Shown: positions 1 through 9,271, numbered from the stretch's first letter. The stretch: DNA of 60,003 nt from Eubacterium sp. (GCA_022794015.1 JAAWDZ010000038.1:1-60003), one strand, 5' to 3'. The notes: generated from the sequence alone by a model not told the origin. Numbers and translations are program-made.

Positions 1-1
1 C

Positions 2-97
2 AGAAACCTAGAAACAGAAATTCCTGTAATCCTCGCTGTTCTAAAAGTATTATACGATAACGATATGATGGATGCAATTGACGAACTTGCCAAATAA
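2..97 (+). CDS. C-terminal end of an unidentified protein (5' truncated by window edge)
   Basis: An open frame runs from the window edge to a TAA at 95-97. Its 31 visible residues end in DNDMMDAIDELAK, an acidic and probably helical tail. Too little is present to assign a family. The stop is followed by about 170 bases before crt, which has its own promoter, so this is probably the end of a separate transcription unit. Confidence 0.5.
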   Translation, partial: RNLETEIPVILAVLKVLYDNDMMDAIDELAK

Positions 98-170
98 TGA
101 TATTCTTTGAAGCTGTTTTTTCGTTCGTGCGTTTATTCTGGATTTATAATCTTTGGGGGTATATTTCTAA

Positions 171-199
171 TTGTCAAAGCCTCCCAATAGGTGTATAAT
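171..199 (+). promoter_or_regulatory. sigma-A promoter of crt-proC
   Basis: TTGTCA at 171-176 and TATAAT at 194-199 are separated by 17 bases. Transcription would start near 206, giving a leader of about 65 nt. The crt ribosome binding site AGGAGG lies at 258-263. Confidence 0.8.
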
Positions 200-271
200 A
201 ATCCTGACAAATAAACACAGCCAGATGACCAAAATCATCTGAACATTCAAAAAACACAGGAGGTTTTTCCA

Positions 272-1066
272 ATGAACAATTTAGTTTTAGAAGTTGCTGA
301 TCAGATTGCAGTCTTAAAAATCAGCAGACCGGGGGCACTCAATGCATTAAATTCCGAAACATTAGACGAATTAAACGAAGCTTTAACTGAAATCGAAGCC
401 AGAGACGACGTAAAGGTTGTCATTTTAACTGGCGGCCCGGACAAGAAGGGCAATGAATTCAAATCCTTTGTTGCTGGCGCAGACATTGCAGAAATGGTAA
501 ATTTCTCCGCCGCAGAAGCGCGTGCATTCGGCATGAAGGCTTCCGTTCCGTTCTTCAAATTAATGAATATGCGCCAGGTTACGATTGCTGCTGTAAATGG
601 CTTTGCACTCGGCGGCGGCTGCGAAATCGCTATGGCATGTGATATCCGCATTGCTTCCGACAACGCCACCTTTGCACAGCCGGAAACAGGCCTCGGCATC
701 ATTCCAGGCTTCGGCGGCACACAGAGGCTTGCCCGCTTAGTCGGCATGGGCCGTGCCAAAGAACTGATCTTCACCTGCGACAACATTGATGCCAACGAAG
801 CATACCGCATCGGCCTTGTCAATAAAGTCGTTGCCAAAGAAGAGCTGATGGACACCGCAACCAAGATGGCAAAGAAAATCATCTCCAAAGGAAGCTACGC
901 TGTTTCCATTGCAAAAGCAGCTATCAATAACGGCTATGACATGGATATCCGCAACGCGGTTGAGATGGAAGCCAACTTATTCGGCGTGACCTGCTCTACA
1001 CACGACAAGACAGAGGGAATGACTGCTTTCCTTGAAAGAAGGGCAGCCGACCTCACCGATTTCTAA
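272..1066 (+). CDS. crt: short-chain enoyl-CoA hydratase / 3-hydroxybutyryl-CoA dehydratase (crotonase)
   Basis: A 264-residue crotonase-family protein that reversibly hydrates crotonyl-CoA and similar short enoyl-CoAs in the cytoplasm. The CoA/oxyanion-hole segment SFVAGADIAEM is at about 65-75. The two catalytic glutamates are Glu118 (in GGGCE) and Glu138 (in PETGLG), with the family's usual spacing of 20. Length is normal for the family. The start is fixed by AGGAGG eight bases upstream. In many butyrate producers crt sits with bcd, etfBA, thl and hbd. None of those is adjacent here; the next gene is proC, ten bases downstream, so the role in butyrate formation is inferred from family only. 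Confidence 0.9.
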   Translation: MNNLVLEVADQIAVLKISRPGALNALNSETLDELNEALTEIEARDDVKVVILTGGPDKKGNEFKSFVAGADIAEMVNFSAAEARAFGMKASVPFFKLMNMRQVTIAAVNGFALGGGCEIAMACDIRIASDNATFAQPETGLGIIPGFGGTQRLARLVGMGRAKELIFTCDNIDANEAYRIGLVNKVVAKEELMDTATKMAKKIISKGSYAVSIAKAAINNGYDMDIRNAVEMEANLFGVTCSTHDKTEGMTAFLERRAADLTDF

Positions 1067-1075
1067 AGCAGGACT

Positions 1076-1894
1076 ATGGATAAAAAAATAGGATTTATCG
1101 GCTGCGGCAGTATGGGCAGCGCCATGACAAACGGAATTTTAAGCTCCGGGCTTTGCGCCGCCGACCAGATTACGGCCAGCGCACACTCACAGCCCACCTT
1201 AGACCGCCTGTCAAAAGCCTACGGTATCCGTGTCACAGTCGACAACCGGGAGGTAACCAAAAGCTCCGATATTATTTTTCTTGCGGTAAAGCCACATATG
1301 TACAAAAGCATCATCAAGGAAATACGGAATGATGTGGATGAAGAAAAACTGATTGTAGCAATCGCAGCCGGTATCAGCCACTCCAAACTGGACGACTATT
1401 TCGGCAAGCCCGTCAAAATCATACGCGCGATGCCCAATACGCCTGCCACGGTTTTAGAAGCCATGTCGGCCCTTTCGCCAAACAGGCTTGTAACTGAGGA
1501 GGATCTGAATACCGTCACTGCTGTTTTTGAAAGCTTTGGCAAGGCAGAAGTCGTACCGGAGTCTTTGATGGACGCCGTGACAGGCGTCAGCGGCTCCTCT
1601 CCGGCTTATGTATATCTCTTCATCGAAGCTATGGCAGACGCTGCCGTTGCCGACGGAATGCCACGCGCGCAGGCTTACAAATTTGCTGCGCAGTCCGTAT
1701 ATGGCGCCGCGAAAATGGTAATCGAAACCGGCAAACATCCCGGCGAATTAAAAGACGCCGTCTGTTCCCCTGGCGGCACTACAATCGCCGCTGTTGAGAA
1801 GCTCGAAGAAGCAGGGCTGCGCAATGCAGTGATCAGCGCACAGAGGTGCTGTGTGGAAAAGTCTAAGAAAATGGGGAAAATCAAGAAAAATTAG
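1076..1894 (+). CDS. proC: pyrroline-5-carboxylate reductase
   Basis: A 272-residue protein catalysing the last step of proline synthesis, NAD(P)H-dependent reduction of 1-pyrroline-5-carboxylate. The N-terminal Rossmann motif GFIGCGSMG is at 6-14. The family signature around PGGTTIAAVEKLEEAG lies near residues 227-243. It starts nine bases after the crt stop, with a short GCAGGA site in the gap, so it is co-transcribed with crt. No functional link between the two genes is evident. A strong terminator follows directly. Confidence 0.95.
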   Translation: MDKKIGFIGCGSMGSAMTNGILSSGLCAADQITASAHSQPTLDRLSKAYGIRVTVDNREVTKSSDIIFLAVKPHMYKSIIKEIRNDVDEEKLIVAIAAGISHSKLDDYFGKPVKIIRAMPNTPATVLEAMSALSPNRLVTEEDLNTVTAVFESFGKAEVVPESLMDAVTGVSGSSPAYVYLFIEAMADAAVADGMPRAQAYKFAAQSVYGAAKMVIETGKHPGELKDAVCSPGGTTIAAVEKLEEAGLRNAVISAQRCCVEKSKKMGKIKKN

Positions 1895-1905
1895 TACATG
1901 TAACA

Positions 1906-1955
1906 GGAAAGCAGCATCCCGATTATACAGTCGGATGCTGCTTTCCTATTTCTTT
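1906..1955 (+). terminator. intrinsic terminator of crt-proC
   Basis: GGAAAGCAGCATCC (1906-1919) pairs perfectly with GGATGCTGCTTTCC (1933-1946) across a 13-base loop. A T-rich tract follows. Confidence 0.85.
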
Positions 1956-2021
1956 ATTATCACAAAAAATCCCCCTGTATACATATATATACAGGGGAAT
2001 TCCTTCTCCCACTATGCCGTT

Positions 2022-3215
2022 CTACTTTTTCTTCTTAGGAGATTTCGCCGTGCTAAACGTGCCGTAAACGCGCTTTCCATTTGCATTTGTCACAAAAGCC
2101 CTGACCTTATAATAATAAGTCTTGCCTTCTTTATGTGAAACATTGTATTTCTTTGTAGCGCCCTTTTTAATTGTTTTAACTAGTTTATACTTTCCGTTCT
2201 TTTTCTTGCTGCGGTAAATCTGATAACCCTTTGCCTTGCTAACCTTCTTCCAGGTAATCGTCACTTTAGAGGAATTTTTAAATTTTGCAGTAACACTCTT
2301 TACCTTAGCAGGTGAAACCGTTATCTTTACTTCTGCGCTTTCTGTACTGTAAATCTTCGTTCCGTTCTGTGTCATCTTATATGCACACATTTTGAACCTG
2401 TGGGCAGTAGCGTATGCAAATGATTTGGAATAAGCAGTAATTGCCGGACTTGTTAAATCCTGTATTAATGCAAATGCTTTCGTACTGCTGTTATACTCAT
2501 AAAGTTCATATCCGTCTGCTTCATCTATCTTATTCCAGGTAAACACAACCACTTTTGAGCCTGTTTTCATTTCCGCCTTTAATTCCGGTGTACGGGGAGC
2601 AGCCGGTGTTTGTTCCGGGGGATTGGGATCCGGCGTTTCTGTCGGAGTTTCCGTTGGCTTTTCTGTCGGCTCTTCCGTTGGCGGCTCCGTATTTATCTTT
2701 TTCAAAACAACCGACTCGGCGCCTGACAATAATACAGATATTTCTGATGTGCCATCTCCCTCTACATAGGATACATCCGGCTGTTCACCCTCTGCTTTGA
2801 TTCCCGCAAAGTCAACTTTAATCTGATATTCTTCACTGTCCGGATATACGGACAACGTGCCCAGGTTTACATTTCCTTTACTGTCCACAATCACCTGATC
2901 CTTCTTTCCGGAAAGAATCAAATCGACCAGATAGCCGCCGTTTGCTTCCCGGCTGACGGCAGCGTCTTTTATTGCGCTCTTTATGGCATTTTCAAATTGG
3001 AAAACAGGTTCTTTCATGCTTCCGCGCTCAGGGGTCACCTTAAGCTTTACGCGCAGTGATGTCATTGTCTTCCCCTCCGGGATATTCAATGACACGGCCA
3101 CATCATTTTCTTTTGCTGTAAGCCTGCCGCTGCCGGATCCCGCTGCAAGCGCTGTCACCGATATGGTGGCAACCAAGAGAAATGCCATCAATATAGATTT
3201 CATCCAGTTTTTCAT
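2022..3215 (-). CDS. secreted two-Fn3-domain protein with possible cohesin-like N-terminal domain
   Basis: A 397-residue protein. A signal peptide covers about 1-25 (KSILMAFLLVATISVTALAAG). A beta-rich domain of about 150 residues follows (about 30-175), then a Thr/Pro/Glu linker (about 178-205, repeats of PTE) and two fibronectin type III modules (about 207-302 and 305-395). The second is very lysine-rich and ends in KSPKKKK. The first domain alternates beta strands in the manner of cohesin or carbohydrate-binding modules, but this is a weak fold guess without a diagnostic motif. There is no LPXTG anchor; the basic tail may bind wall polymers. The start is set by GGAGG at 3221-3225. It lies 86 bases downstream of the dockerin-bearing M60 peptidase on the same strand. 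Confidence 0.75.
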   Translation of the reverse strand: MKNWMKSILMAFLLVATISVTALAAGSGSGRLTAKENDVAVSLNIPEGKTMTSLRVKLKVTPERGSMKEPVFQFENAIKSAIKDAAVSREANGGYLVDLILSGKKDQVIVDSKGNVNLGTLSVYPDSEEYQIKVDFAGIKAEGEQPDVSYVEGDGTSEISVLLSGAESVVLKKINTEPPTEEPTEKPTETPTETPDPNPPEQTPAAPRTPELKAEMKTGSKVVVFTWNKIDEADGYELYEYNSSTKAFALIQDLTSPAITAYSKSFAYATAHRFKMCAYKMTQNGTKIYSTESAEVKITVSPAKVKSVTAKFKNSSKVTITWKKVSKAKGYQIYRSKKKNGKYKLVKTIKKGATKKYNVSHKEGKTYYYKVRAFVTNANGKRVYGTFSTAKSPKKKK

Positions 3216-3257
3216 TTATACCTCCATGTAATGCATGCGTACCAATATATGCTTCTT

Positions 3258-3300
3258 TTGAACCGCAGCCAGTTTAGAATCCGGCTGCGGCCGGTTTTAT
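3258..3300. terminator. hairpin between the M60 peptidase and Fn3 protein genes
   Basis: CCGCAGCC (3263-3270) pairs with GGCTGCGG (3283-3290). The T-rich side (GGTTTTATTTTA) is on the plus strand. On the minus strand, where both flanking genes lie, the hairpin has only a weak T tract. It may be a partial terminator or an mRNA-stabilising hairpin between the two genes. Confidence 0.45.
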
Positions 3301-3301
3301 T

Positions 3302-6300
3302 TTATTCGGGTATCTTACCTGTCAGTTCGATCGAAGGCAAACTCTCAGGAATTGTAATCACCAGCGTATCGCTGACAATGCGCTCCCCGGCATTCGTCAG
3401 TGCGTCGTCCACCCGGTACAATTCACCGCGTACGCCCTGGATTTGTTTTAAGGTTTCCTCATCCCATTGTCCCTTTTCTACATAATATACCCAGGTACCG
3501 TTCGAAGTCTCGCCTAACTCTCCATGCTCTGGAACGTCTGCAAAAATGACCTGTCCGGCTGCGACATTTCCATCCTTTGCGCCGATTACATTTCCGTCTG
3601 TATCATAAAGCATTACTACATTATAAGCCGGATTTCCTTTGTAGATACCGGTAAAAATCAGAGATCCTTCCGGTATGACATCCTCCGCTTTGCTGCCATA
3701 CTGATAATCCTTAGACAGTACGCCGATGGCTGGCTGGCCGTTCTCAGCCGTCATAAATTCCAGATTATCGCCTGTCGGGCCGCAAATTTCGATTTCCTGT
3801 ATAGAAATATCCCCTGTTTGCGCCATAGTCAGCCGTACATATCTTGCATCGTACGTACCAATCCAGCTCTCCCGCTCTTCCTCTTTTACAGAATCAAACC
3901 AGATTATCTGTTCGCCTTCTCCGGTCAACTCTGTATAATCTGCTTTCACTGCTGTCCATGTCGTACCATCTGCGCTGACCTCAACCGTAATGCTTCCAAT
4001 AGCATCTCCCTGATATTTCAGGGCAGTTACCTGCTCTGTCCGGTGCATATCCAACGTAATTGTCGCCGTGTTGCCGCTTACGGTACCATGGTAGGTGCCT
4101 GCGTCAGTCCTGTCGTTATCTATAATCCGGTCAATACTGTGCACCTTCTTACCAGCGATATTAATACCGCTGCCGTTATCCGGATCATCTTCATCCGGTG
4201 TGATTTCCACATCATCCTCTGACGTCATTGTCGTTTCTACAGTCCATTCCGTTTTGTCCAGAACGCCGTTTGTCTCAAGCTTTACGGACCCCGCAACGTT
4301 TACCTTCGAGTAGTTCAGATATTTGTCAACGGCGCGCACTTCGTATTCCAGAACGCGGTTATTGATAGAAGCAACAGAATCCACATAAACAGTAGAAGCT
4401 GCCGTATCTATCGGTACAAAGCCGATTACCTTTGTTGTCTTTGTTCCGTTTGAAATCATGCTTCGGCTGATTTCATAGCCTAACATCAAGTCAGCATCCC
4501 GGTCGGTTGCCATCCGGATCTCAACCTGGTTGGAATTCGGCTTCGCCGAAACAGATGCTGTTACCGCATTCTGATCCTTTATTGTTCCCGCTTCATCCGG
4601 ATGACTGATGCGGTATGCCCTGGCATCCTCATTGACATAATAAAGCGCCTTTGTCTCCGCTTCGCCGTACAGTGCAGCATAATTGCGGGTTGCCTCGTCA
4701 GGCACCATGCCCCACCGTTCAAAGAACGGCAGAATATTTTTGTTTGCCGCCGCACATGCCAGACGCATCAGGTTCTGTTCCGCACCTGCATTTACTGCAA
4801 GGCCTGCCTGTGGCGCGTTTTTAGGATTTCTGGAATAAGTATCTACCCTGGCAAAAAAGAGGTTATTAAACTGATCCTCGTAATTATCGTAAATGTGTCT
4901 GTCATCTAACTGATTATCATATGCCAGATGAAGCTGCCAGTACAGCGCCAGCTGCGTAAAGACGTTCGAAGCACGCCCGACTGTCCCTGAGGTAACCTTT
5001 TTATATACATTTTCATAAGTATAACGTTGTTTTCCAGTCAGAAGCTGTGCAAAATAGTTATTTGTCACTTCCGCAACCGCATAGGTTCCCTGGTTGATAT
5101 TGTGTCCAATTTCATGGGCCACACCCCAGCCAAGACCGGACCAGTCATTCGGTGCGCTTGCGAGCGGTGTGGAACCCCATTCAATTCCGATATGGTTTCC
5201 GGACGCATACATAAACGCTCCTGCAAACATCCGCATATACCGGATATTCAAATGCTGGGAAGGCCGTGCGTTATTGCCTCTTGCCGTTCCTGCCAAATCG
5301 CTTAAGCCCTTGTGCTGGTAAAACAGCGTCATCGTATCTTCCATTGCCTTTAGAGCATTATCCAGCTTTGCAACCTTATCCGATGCATTCGCAATTCCTG
5401 CCCATACCTGTGTAGCCGGTACGGAATACATCATCTCATCCATCATAATATCTGTTGCATTTAAAATACAGTTTGTCTGATCATATGGATAATCTACATA
5501 TTGAGTACCTTCATGGACTTCATTGTGGGTTGCCTCAATGGTGCCTACAAAGCTTTCCAGATCATTTACATAGTTTCGAATCGCTTCCGTACGCTTTTCT
5601 CCTGTCTTGTCTTTTACAATCAGCGACGGGATTCTACTTCCCCCCTGAATACGGACTGCGTATTTGTCGGCTGCATCGTTTGCCTGATATTGGATGTAAA
5701 TCTGGCCGCCGTGTTCAAAATCCTTGGAAGAAAGCTGTTTGGTCAGAGTAAACTCGTTACGCCCGACTTTCAAATTGGCTCCATCCAACGGACAGTTTGA
5801 TTCTGCATGATGCTGCGTCATGACAAGTCGCAGATTTGTCATTTCTCCTATTTTCTTCGTATTGTGTCCTACGTAAATCACAAATGTCTCGCCCTGATGC
5901 AATACTCTGCCTAATGGCTGCCATGCATTCAGCCCGCCAAATCCCAGATGCCCGTCTTTCGAAGCCGTGATCGTATTATCCACTTCAAATGCCGGAGAAA
6001 GGTTCAAAGACAAAATATCCCTGGCCGCATTCAAATCCAACTCCAGCTCACTATACAGCGGATGCAATTCTCCACTTGCAGCATCCGGTGTATTTAAACG
6101 CGCTTCCAGTGCATCCAGCGTATCTTTCGTCACGTCATCCCTCAATGTCGTGTGCATTTCATCTGTAAAGAGAGCCATAATGTCTTCTTCTATAGTATCG
6201 TACAGATGGAAATGGATTTCCCCTACCATCATCTTAATTCTTCCGCCATTTTTACCAAGGCTGAGATGAATCCGGTTCGCCGTAATAGGCTGGGCAAATT

Positions 6301-8581
6301 TAACAATGTAATACTGGTTATTATGCTCATCTGTCTTTAACATCAGACTTGCACCTACCCTCTGTACGGATTTCGGATTCTCCGAATTCCAATAATCAAT
6401 TCTTGCCTGTGCTATCTGCGCTTCAGGATTCGCCGCTGCAAACGTAAGATAGCTCATCAGATAATCGTCGTCCAGGGAAATAAACATACCCCTGTCATCT
6501 GCCGGATAACTCACCCCGTCGTCCCAATCTGTTACCGTCCAATAGGAACTGTAGTCGTTGTCTACGATTCCCCATGCACTCCTTGTATTAGGATCTGCGT
6601 CATCCAGAGGACTTGACACCATCGTAGCACCCTGGTGGCCGCCATAAGTCGCCCCAGTAATATGCGCCGTAACCTGCCCTGTTCCGTTTGAAGTATTGAG
6701 CAGCTTATACTCCGGCAGCTGCGGCATCGCCGTACTGATCGTTTGCGCAACAGAATGTAAGGACGGACTTCCCCAGCCCAATTCATTCCAGCCTATCACA
6801 TAAACCGTATAAGATACTTCATCCTCCAGGCCGGAAATCTGGTAGCTTGTGCCGGTTAACCTGCCGGTACCTGCCGGCACCTGCGTAAACCCTTCCACAA
6901 CCGGACGGAACGCACTGTCTGCCTCTTCTGTCTTTTTGTAATAAACCATATAACCGGATGCATCATCCATATCCTTCCAGGATACAGTAACTGCACGGTA
7001 TCCTCCCACCGCATTTACGTTATCCGGCGCCGCCGGACGGCTCTGCGGTTTCGGCGTACCGATCTGCGTGTTCGACCACGGGCTGCTCCAATCGCCGTTT
7101 ACAGAACGCACTTTAATTGTATAATTTGCAAAATTTTTCAGATTCTTATTATTAATTGCAGAAATCTCATGGCTTGTGACGGAAACCGGGATAATCTGCG
7201 TTTCATTTCCCGACTGCCCCTTTACCGGGCCCGAAATATAAATCTCATAACCGGTTACATTCGTCTGCGCATTCCATGACACAGATAACTTCTTATCTCC
7301 GGATACCGGTGTATTCAGAGTTGGAATATCCAGCTTTGGCGCCGGAATCCGATCTTCCATGTTGTTGACAAATTCTACTTTTGAAATATTTACAAGCGGC
7401 TCTGTCTTTTTCGTTCCGGTAATACGGATCAAAACCCGCTTCACCGCAATCTGCGTGCCGAAATCCAACACCAGGGAGCCGTCTGCCTCTACGCTTACGC
7501 TTACGCCCGAAGCCACTGAACGGCCGGACAATGCCCGCATTAACATATACCGGACGCCCTGCTTTGCCTGCGCCGGAACTAAAGATACAGTTTCTTCCTG
7601 CTCCTTGCCATCCCGGTCCACATAGACAATAACTGCATCCCCGTCTGTAATGTCACTGGTTACAGTTCCATCCTCATCCACATCAGCTGAAGCCTGGATG
7701 GTAATACCCCCGATTTCAGGTATGAGTTGCGGATCGGTAACCTCCTCGGACGCCAATACAAACTCCATACCTACAGGATTGGACTTGGAAATCTCTTCTG
7801 CTTCATTTGCCGGCTTTAGCGTAATGGAACCGGATTTATTTAAAAAATCCTCCACATTTCCTTCAATCGTAGTCCCCTCGCTTGCCTGCACATTTTGAAC
7901 CAATGCTTTTTTCTCTACCTGAGACTCCTTGTTCTCACCAAGGCTCTGGACTGCATACTGCAAATCCACCATGTCTGTCCTGCCGTCACCATTTAAATCC
8001 GTCTGTGTATCTGTCGGTTTCTGACGAACTGCGGTCAGAAGCAAATCTGTATCCGCTTCATTTATCTTCCCGTCTCCATTCACATCTCCGGGACGCAACC
8101 AGCCTGCTGCAGATTCACTTCCTGCATCGTCCAGCGCAGAACACACTAAAATCCGATTGCTCCAATTTGCATCCACATGGATATCCTGCGTGTATAAAGC
8201 ATATTTTGGAGCCGCAATTTCTACAGTATAATCGCCCTGTGAAACAGCAAATTTAGCCGACTGAGACGCTGCATGCGAATCGTCAAAATGCAACGTCTCG
8301 GATTTGACAACCGCTTTGCTGCTGTCAAGAATCCTTACTACTACATCGCCTGTAACAGGAGATACTGCCATAGAACGGACTTCGGCCTCTATGCTGCTTC
8401 CTTCTTCAGCCTGGGCGCCGCTTCCGTTTTCCTCATCCGCCAGAGCATCCGTTTCATCCAAGCGGCCGCTTACCGCAGCCGTTTTCGCTGATACTTCTGC
8501 CCCGTAAACAGGCGTAGCAACGCCTATCCAAGCCTGAAACACCAGACTGCCGGTGAGCAATGCTGCCATCAATCTTTTCAT
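3302..8581 (-). CDS. secreted M60 (enhancin/mucinase-type) metallopeptidase with dockerin, Fn3 and F5/8 C-like modules
   Basis: A 1759-residue secreted zinc peptidase. The start is placed at 8581, where AGAAAGGAAAG precedes a signal peptide (MKRLMAALLTGSLVFQAWIG); an in-frame ATG 60 bases upstream lacks a site. A type I dockerin lies at about 160-220, with two Ca-binding loops (DVNGDGKIN and DLNGDGRTD). Two Fn3 modules cover about 410-610 and an F5/8 C-like carbohydrate-binding module about 635-780. The M60 catalytic domain spans about 870-1330, with His1156-Glu1157-x-x-His1160 and Glu1171 matching HExxHx(8-28)E. C-terminal Fn3-like and F5/8 C-like modules complete it. M60 enzymes with such modules cleave mucin-type glycoproteins. 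No sortase signal is present, so attachment may go through the dockerin. Frame is intact throughout. Confidence 0.9.
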   Translation of the reverse strand: MKRLMAALLTGSLVFQAWIGVATPVYGAEVSAKTAAVSGRLDETDALADEENGSGAQAEEGSSIEAEVRSMAVSPVTGDVVVRILDSSKAVVKSETLHFDDSHAASQSAKFAVSQGDYTVEIAAPKYALYTQDIHVDANWSNRILVCSALDDAGSESAAGWLRPGDVNGDGKINEADTDLLLTAVRQKPTDTQTDLNGDGRTDMVDLQYAVQSLGENKESQVEKKALVQNVQASEGTTIEGNVEDFLNKSGSITLKPANEAEEISKSNPVGMEFVLASEEVTDPQLIPEIGGITIQASADVDEDGTVTSDITDGDAVIVYVDRDGKEQEETVSLVPAQAKQGVRYMLMRALSGRSVASGVSVSVEADGSLVLDFGTQIAVKRVLIRITGTKKTEPLVNISKVEFVNNMEDRIPAPKLDIPTLNTPVSGDKKLSVSWNAQTNVTGYEIYISGPVKGQSGNETQIIPVSVTSHEISAINNKNLKNFANYTIKVRSVNGDWSSPWSNTQIGTPKPQSRPAAPDNVNAVGGYRAVTVSWKDMDDASGYMVYYKKTEEADSAFRPVVEGFTQVPAGTGRLTGTSYQISGLEDEVSYTVYVIGWNELGWGSPSLHSVAQTISTAMPQLPEYKLLNTSNGTGQVTAHITGATYGGHQGATMVSSPLDDADPNTRSAWGIVDNDYSSYWTVTDWDDGVSYPADDRGMFISLDDDYLMSYLTFAAANPEAQIAQARIDYWNSENPKSVQRVGASLMLKTDEHNNQYYIVKFAQPITANRIHLSLGKNGGRIKMMVGEIHFHLYDTIEEDIMALFTDEMHTTLRDDVTKDTLDALEARLNTPDAASGELHPLYSELELDLNAARDILSLNLSPAFEVDNTITASKDGHLGFGGLNAWQPLGRVLHQGETFVIYVGHNTKKIGEMTNLRLVMTQHHAESNCPLDGANLKVGRNEFTLTKQLSSKDFEHGGQIYIQYQANDAADKYAVRIQGGSRIPSLIVKDKTGEKRTEAIRNYVNDLESFVGTIEATHNEVHEGTQYVDYPYDQTNCILNATDIMMDEMMYSVPATQVWAGIANASDKVAKLDNALKAMEDTMTLFYQHKGLSDLAGTARGNNARPSQHLNIRYMRMFAGAFMYASGNHIGIEWGSTPLASAPNDWSGLGWGVAHEIGHNINQGTYAVAEVTNNYFAQLLTGKQRYTYENVYKKVTSGTVGRASNVFTQLALYWQLHLAYDNQLDDRHIYDNYEDQFNNLFFARVDTYSRNPKNAPQAGLAVNAGAEQNLMRLACAAANKNILPFFERWGMVPDEATRNYAALYGEAETKALYYVNEDARAYRISHPDEAGTIKDQNAVTASVSAKPNSNQVEIRMATDRDADLMLGYEISRSMISNGTKTTKVIGFVPIDTAASTVYVDSVASINNRVLEYEVRAVDKYLNYSKVNVAGSVKLETNGVLDKTEWTVETTMTSEDDVEITPDEDDPDNGSGINIAGKKVHSIDRIIDNDRTDAGTYHGTVSGNTATITLDMHRTEQVTALKYQGDAIGSITVEVSADGTTWTAVKADYTELTGEGEQIIWFDSVKEEERESWIGTYDARYVRLTMAQTGDISIQEIEICGPTGDNLEFMTAENGQPAIGVLSKDYQYGSKAEDVIPEGSLIFTGIYKGNPAYNVVMLYDTDGNVIGAKDGNVAAGQVIFADVPEHGELGETSNGTWVYYVEKGQWDEETLKQIQGVRGELYRVDDALTNAGERIVSDTLVITIPESLPSIELTGKIPE

Positions 8582-8670
8582 ATTCACTTTCCTTTCTAGT
8601 AATTTGAGGATTGTTTTGGGTATCGCTATGAATATCGGCAAAGGAAATACAATTCTTTACAAATTTTACC

Positions 8671-8706
8671 GAAAAAAAGACAGGGAATTGCAGAACAATT
8701 TCCTGT
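8671..8706 (-). terminator. intrinsic terminator downstream of the tRNA genes (second of two)
   Basis: On the minus strand ACAGGAAATTG (8706-8696) pairs with CAATTCCCTGT (8690-8680) with one mismatch. Seven T (8678-8672) follow. It also insulates the M60 gene from tRNA transcription. Confidence 0.75.
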
Positions 8707-8779
8707 TATGAAAAATCGTGCGCACTGACGCGCATTTGTGCCAGAGCGCGGCCGTGACAACAGCCATATTACCATATTA

Positions 8780-8809
8780 TAAAAACAGACACGTCTTGCT
8801 CACGTGTCT
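8780..8809 (-). terminator. intrinsic terminator directly after tRNA-Leu
   Basis: AGACACG (8809-8803 on the minus strand) pairs with CGTGTCT (8793-8787), followed by GTTTTTATAAT. It lies 22 bases after the tRNA-Leu gene. Confidence 0.7.
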
Positions 8810-8831
8810 TCCACAAATATAACTGCCGTAA

Positions 8832-8915
8832 TGCCCGCGACCGGAATCGAACCGGTACTGTATTGCTACAACAGGATTTTAAGTCCTGCGCGTCTGCCAG
8901 TTCCGCCACGCGGGC
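8832..8915 (-). tRNA. tRNA-Leu (anticodon TAA)
   Basis: An 84-nt gene. Acceptor arms GCCCGCG and CGCGGGC close the cloverleaf, and the T-arm contains GGTTCGATTCC. The anticodon stem CAGGA/TCCTG encloses loop CTTAAAA, giving anticodon TAA, which reads UUA. A long variable arm fits tRNA-Leu. CCA is not encoded. It follows tRNA-Tyr by 31 bases in the same transcript. Confidence 0.95.
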
Positions 8916-8946
8916 GTTATACAACTTATGTCCTGGTAAAATTAAA

Positions 8947-9028
8947 TGGGCAGAGGTGGATTCGAACCACCGAAGCAATTTGCAGCAGATTTACAGTCTG
9001 TCCCCTTTGGCCACTCGGGAATCTGCCC
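8947..9028 (-). tRNA. tRNA-Tyr (anticodon GTA)
   Basis: An 82-nt gene. Acceptor arms are GGGCAGA and TCTGCCC, and the T-arm contains GGTTCGAATCC. The anticodon loop TGTAAAT gives GTA. A long variable arm is present, as expected for bacterial tRNA-Tyr. CCA is not encoded. It is the first gene of a tRNA-Tyr/tRNA-Leu pair. Confidence 0.95.
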
Positions 9029-9067
9029 ATTTCACAGGTAAATCATTTCATACCCTGACAGAAAATT

Positions 9068-9096
9068 ATTCTAACACATCCATTCATTTTTTTCAA
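9068..9096 (-). promoter_or_regulatory. sigma-A promoter of the tRNA pair
   Basis: On the minus strand TTGAAA (9096-9091) and TAGAAT (9073-9068) are 17 bases apart. Transcription would start about 30 bases upstream of tRNA-Tyr. Confidence 0.7.
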
Positions 9097-9124
9097 GAAC
9101 TTTTCATAAAAAAGGAAAAAACCT

Positions 9125-9271
9125 GTTACTGTTCACGGTGCCTTGCACCCTGCTGCAAGGCATCCGGCCAGTAAAGTAGGGGTTGCGCGCATCCAGCCCC
9201 TCGCCGTCAGGTGACTTTTCAATGGGCTGGATGCGTTACAGTTCGCGGCCGGTTAGGCCGTGAATTGTAAC
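9125..9271 (+). repeat. 147-nt structured intergenic element, copy A (GTTAC...GTAAC family)
   Basis: The outer arms GTTACTGTTCACGG (9125-9138) and CCGTGAATTGTAAC (9258-9271) are complementary with two mismatches. Inside are a small hairpin TGCCTTGCA/TGCAAGGCA (9139-9162), a long hairpin GCATCCAGCCC/GGGCTGGATGC (9189-9234) and a terminal hairpin (9235-9271). The right half of the terminal hairpin can also pair with the left outer arm. The architecture and several loop sequences recur at 40515-40659 (reversed) and 52986-53129. It fills the gap between the tRNA pair and the GH13 gene. No coding frame is convincing. Confidence 0.75.

Noticed and set aside
4000-8600. Numerous plus-strand frames opposite the M60 gene
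   Set aside because: All are antisense shadows with no ribosome binding sites or recognisable families.
8579-8641. Longer start for the M60 peptidase
   Set aside because: The extra 20 codons lack a ribosome binding site and would bury the signal peptide; AGAAAGGAAAG fits ATG 8581.
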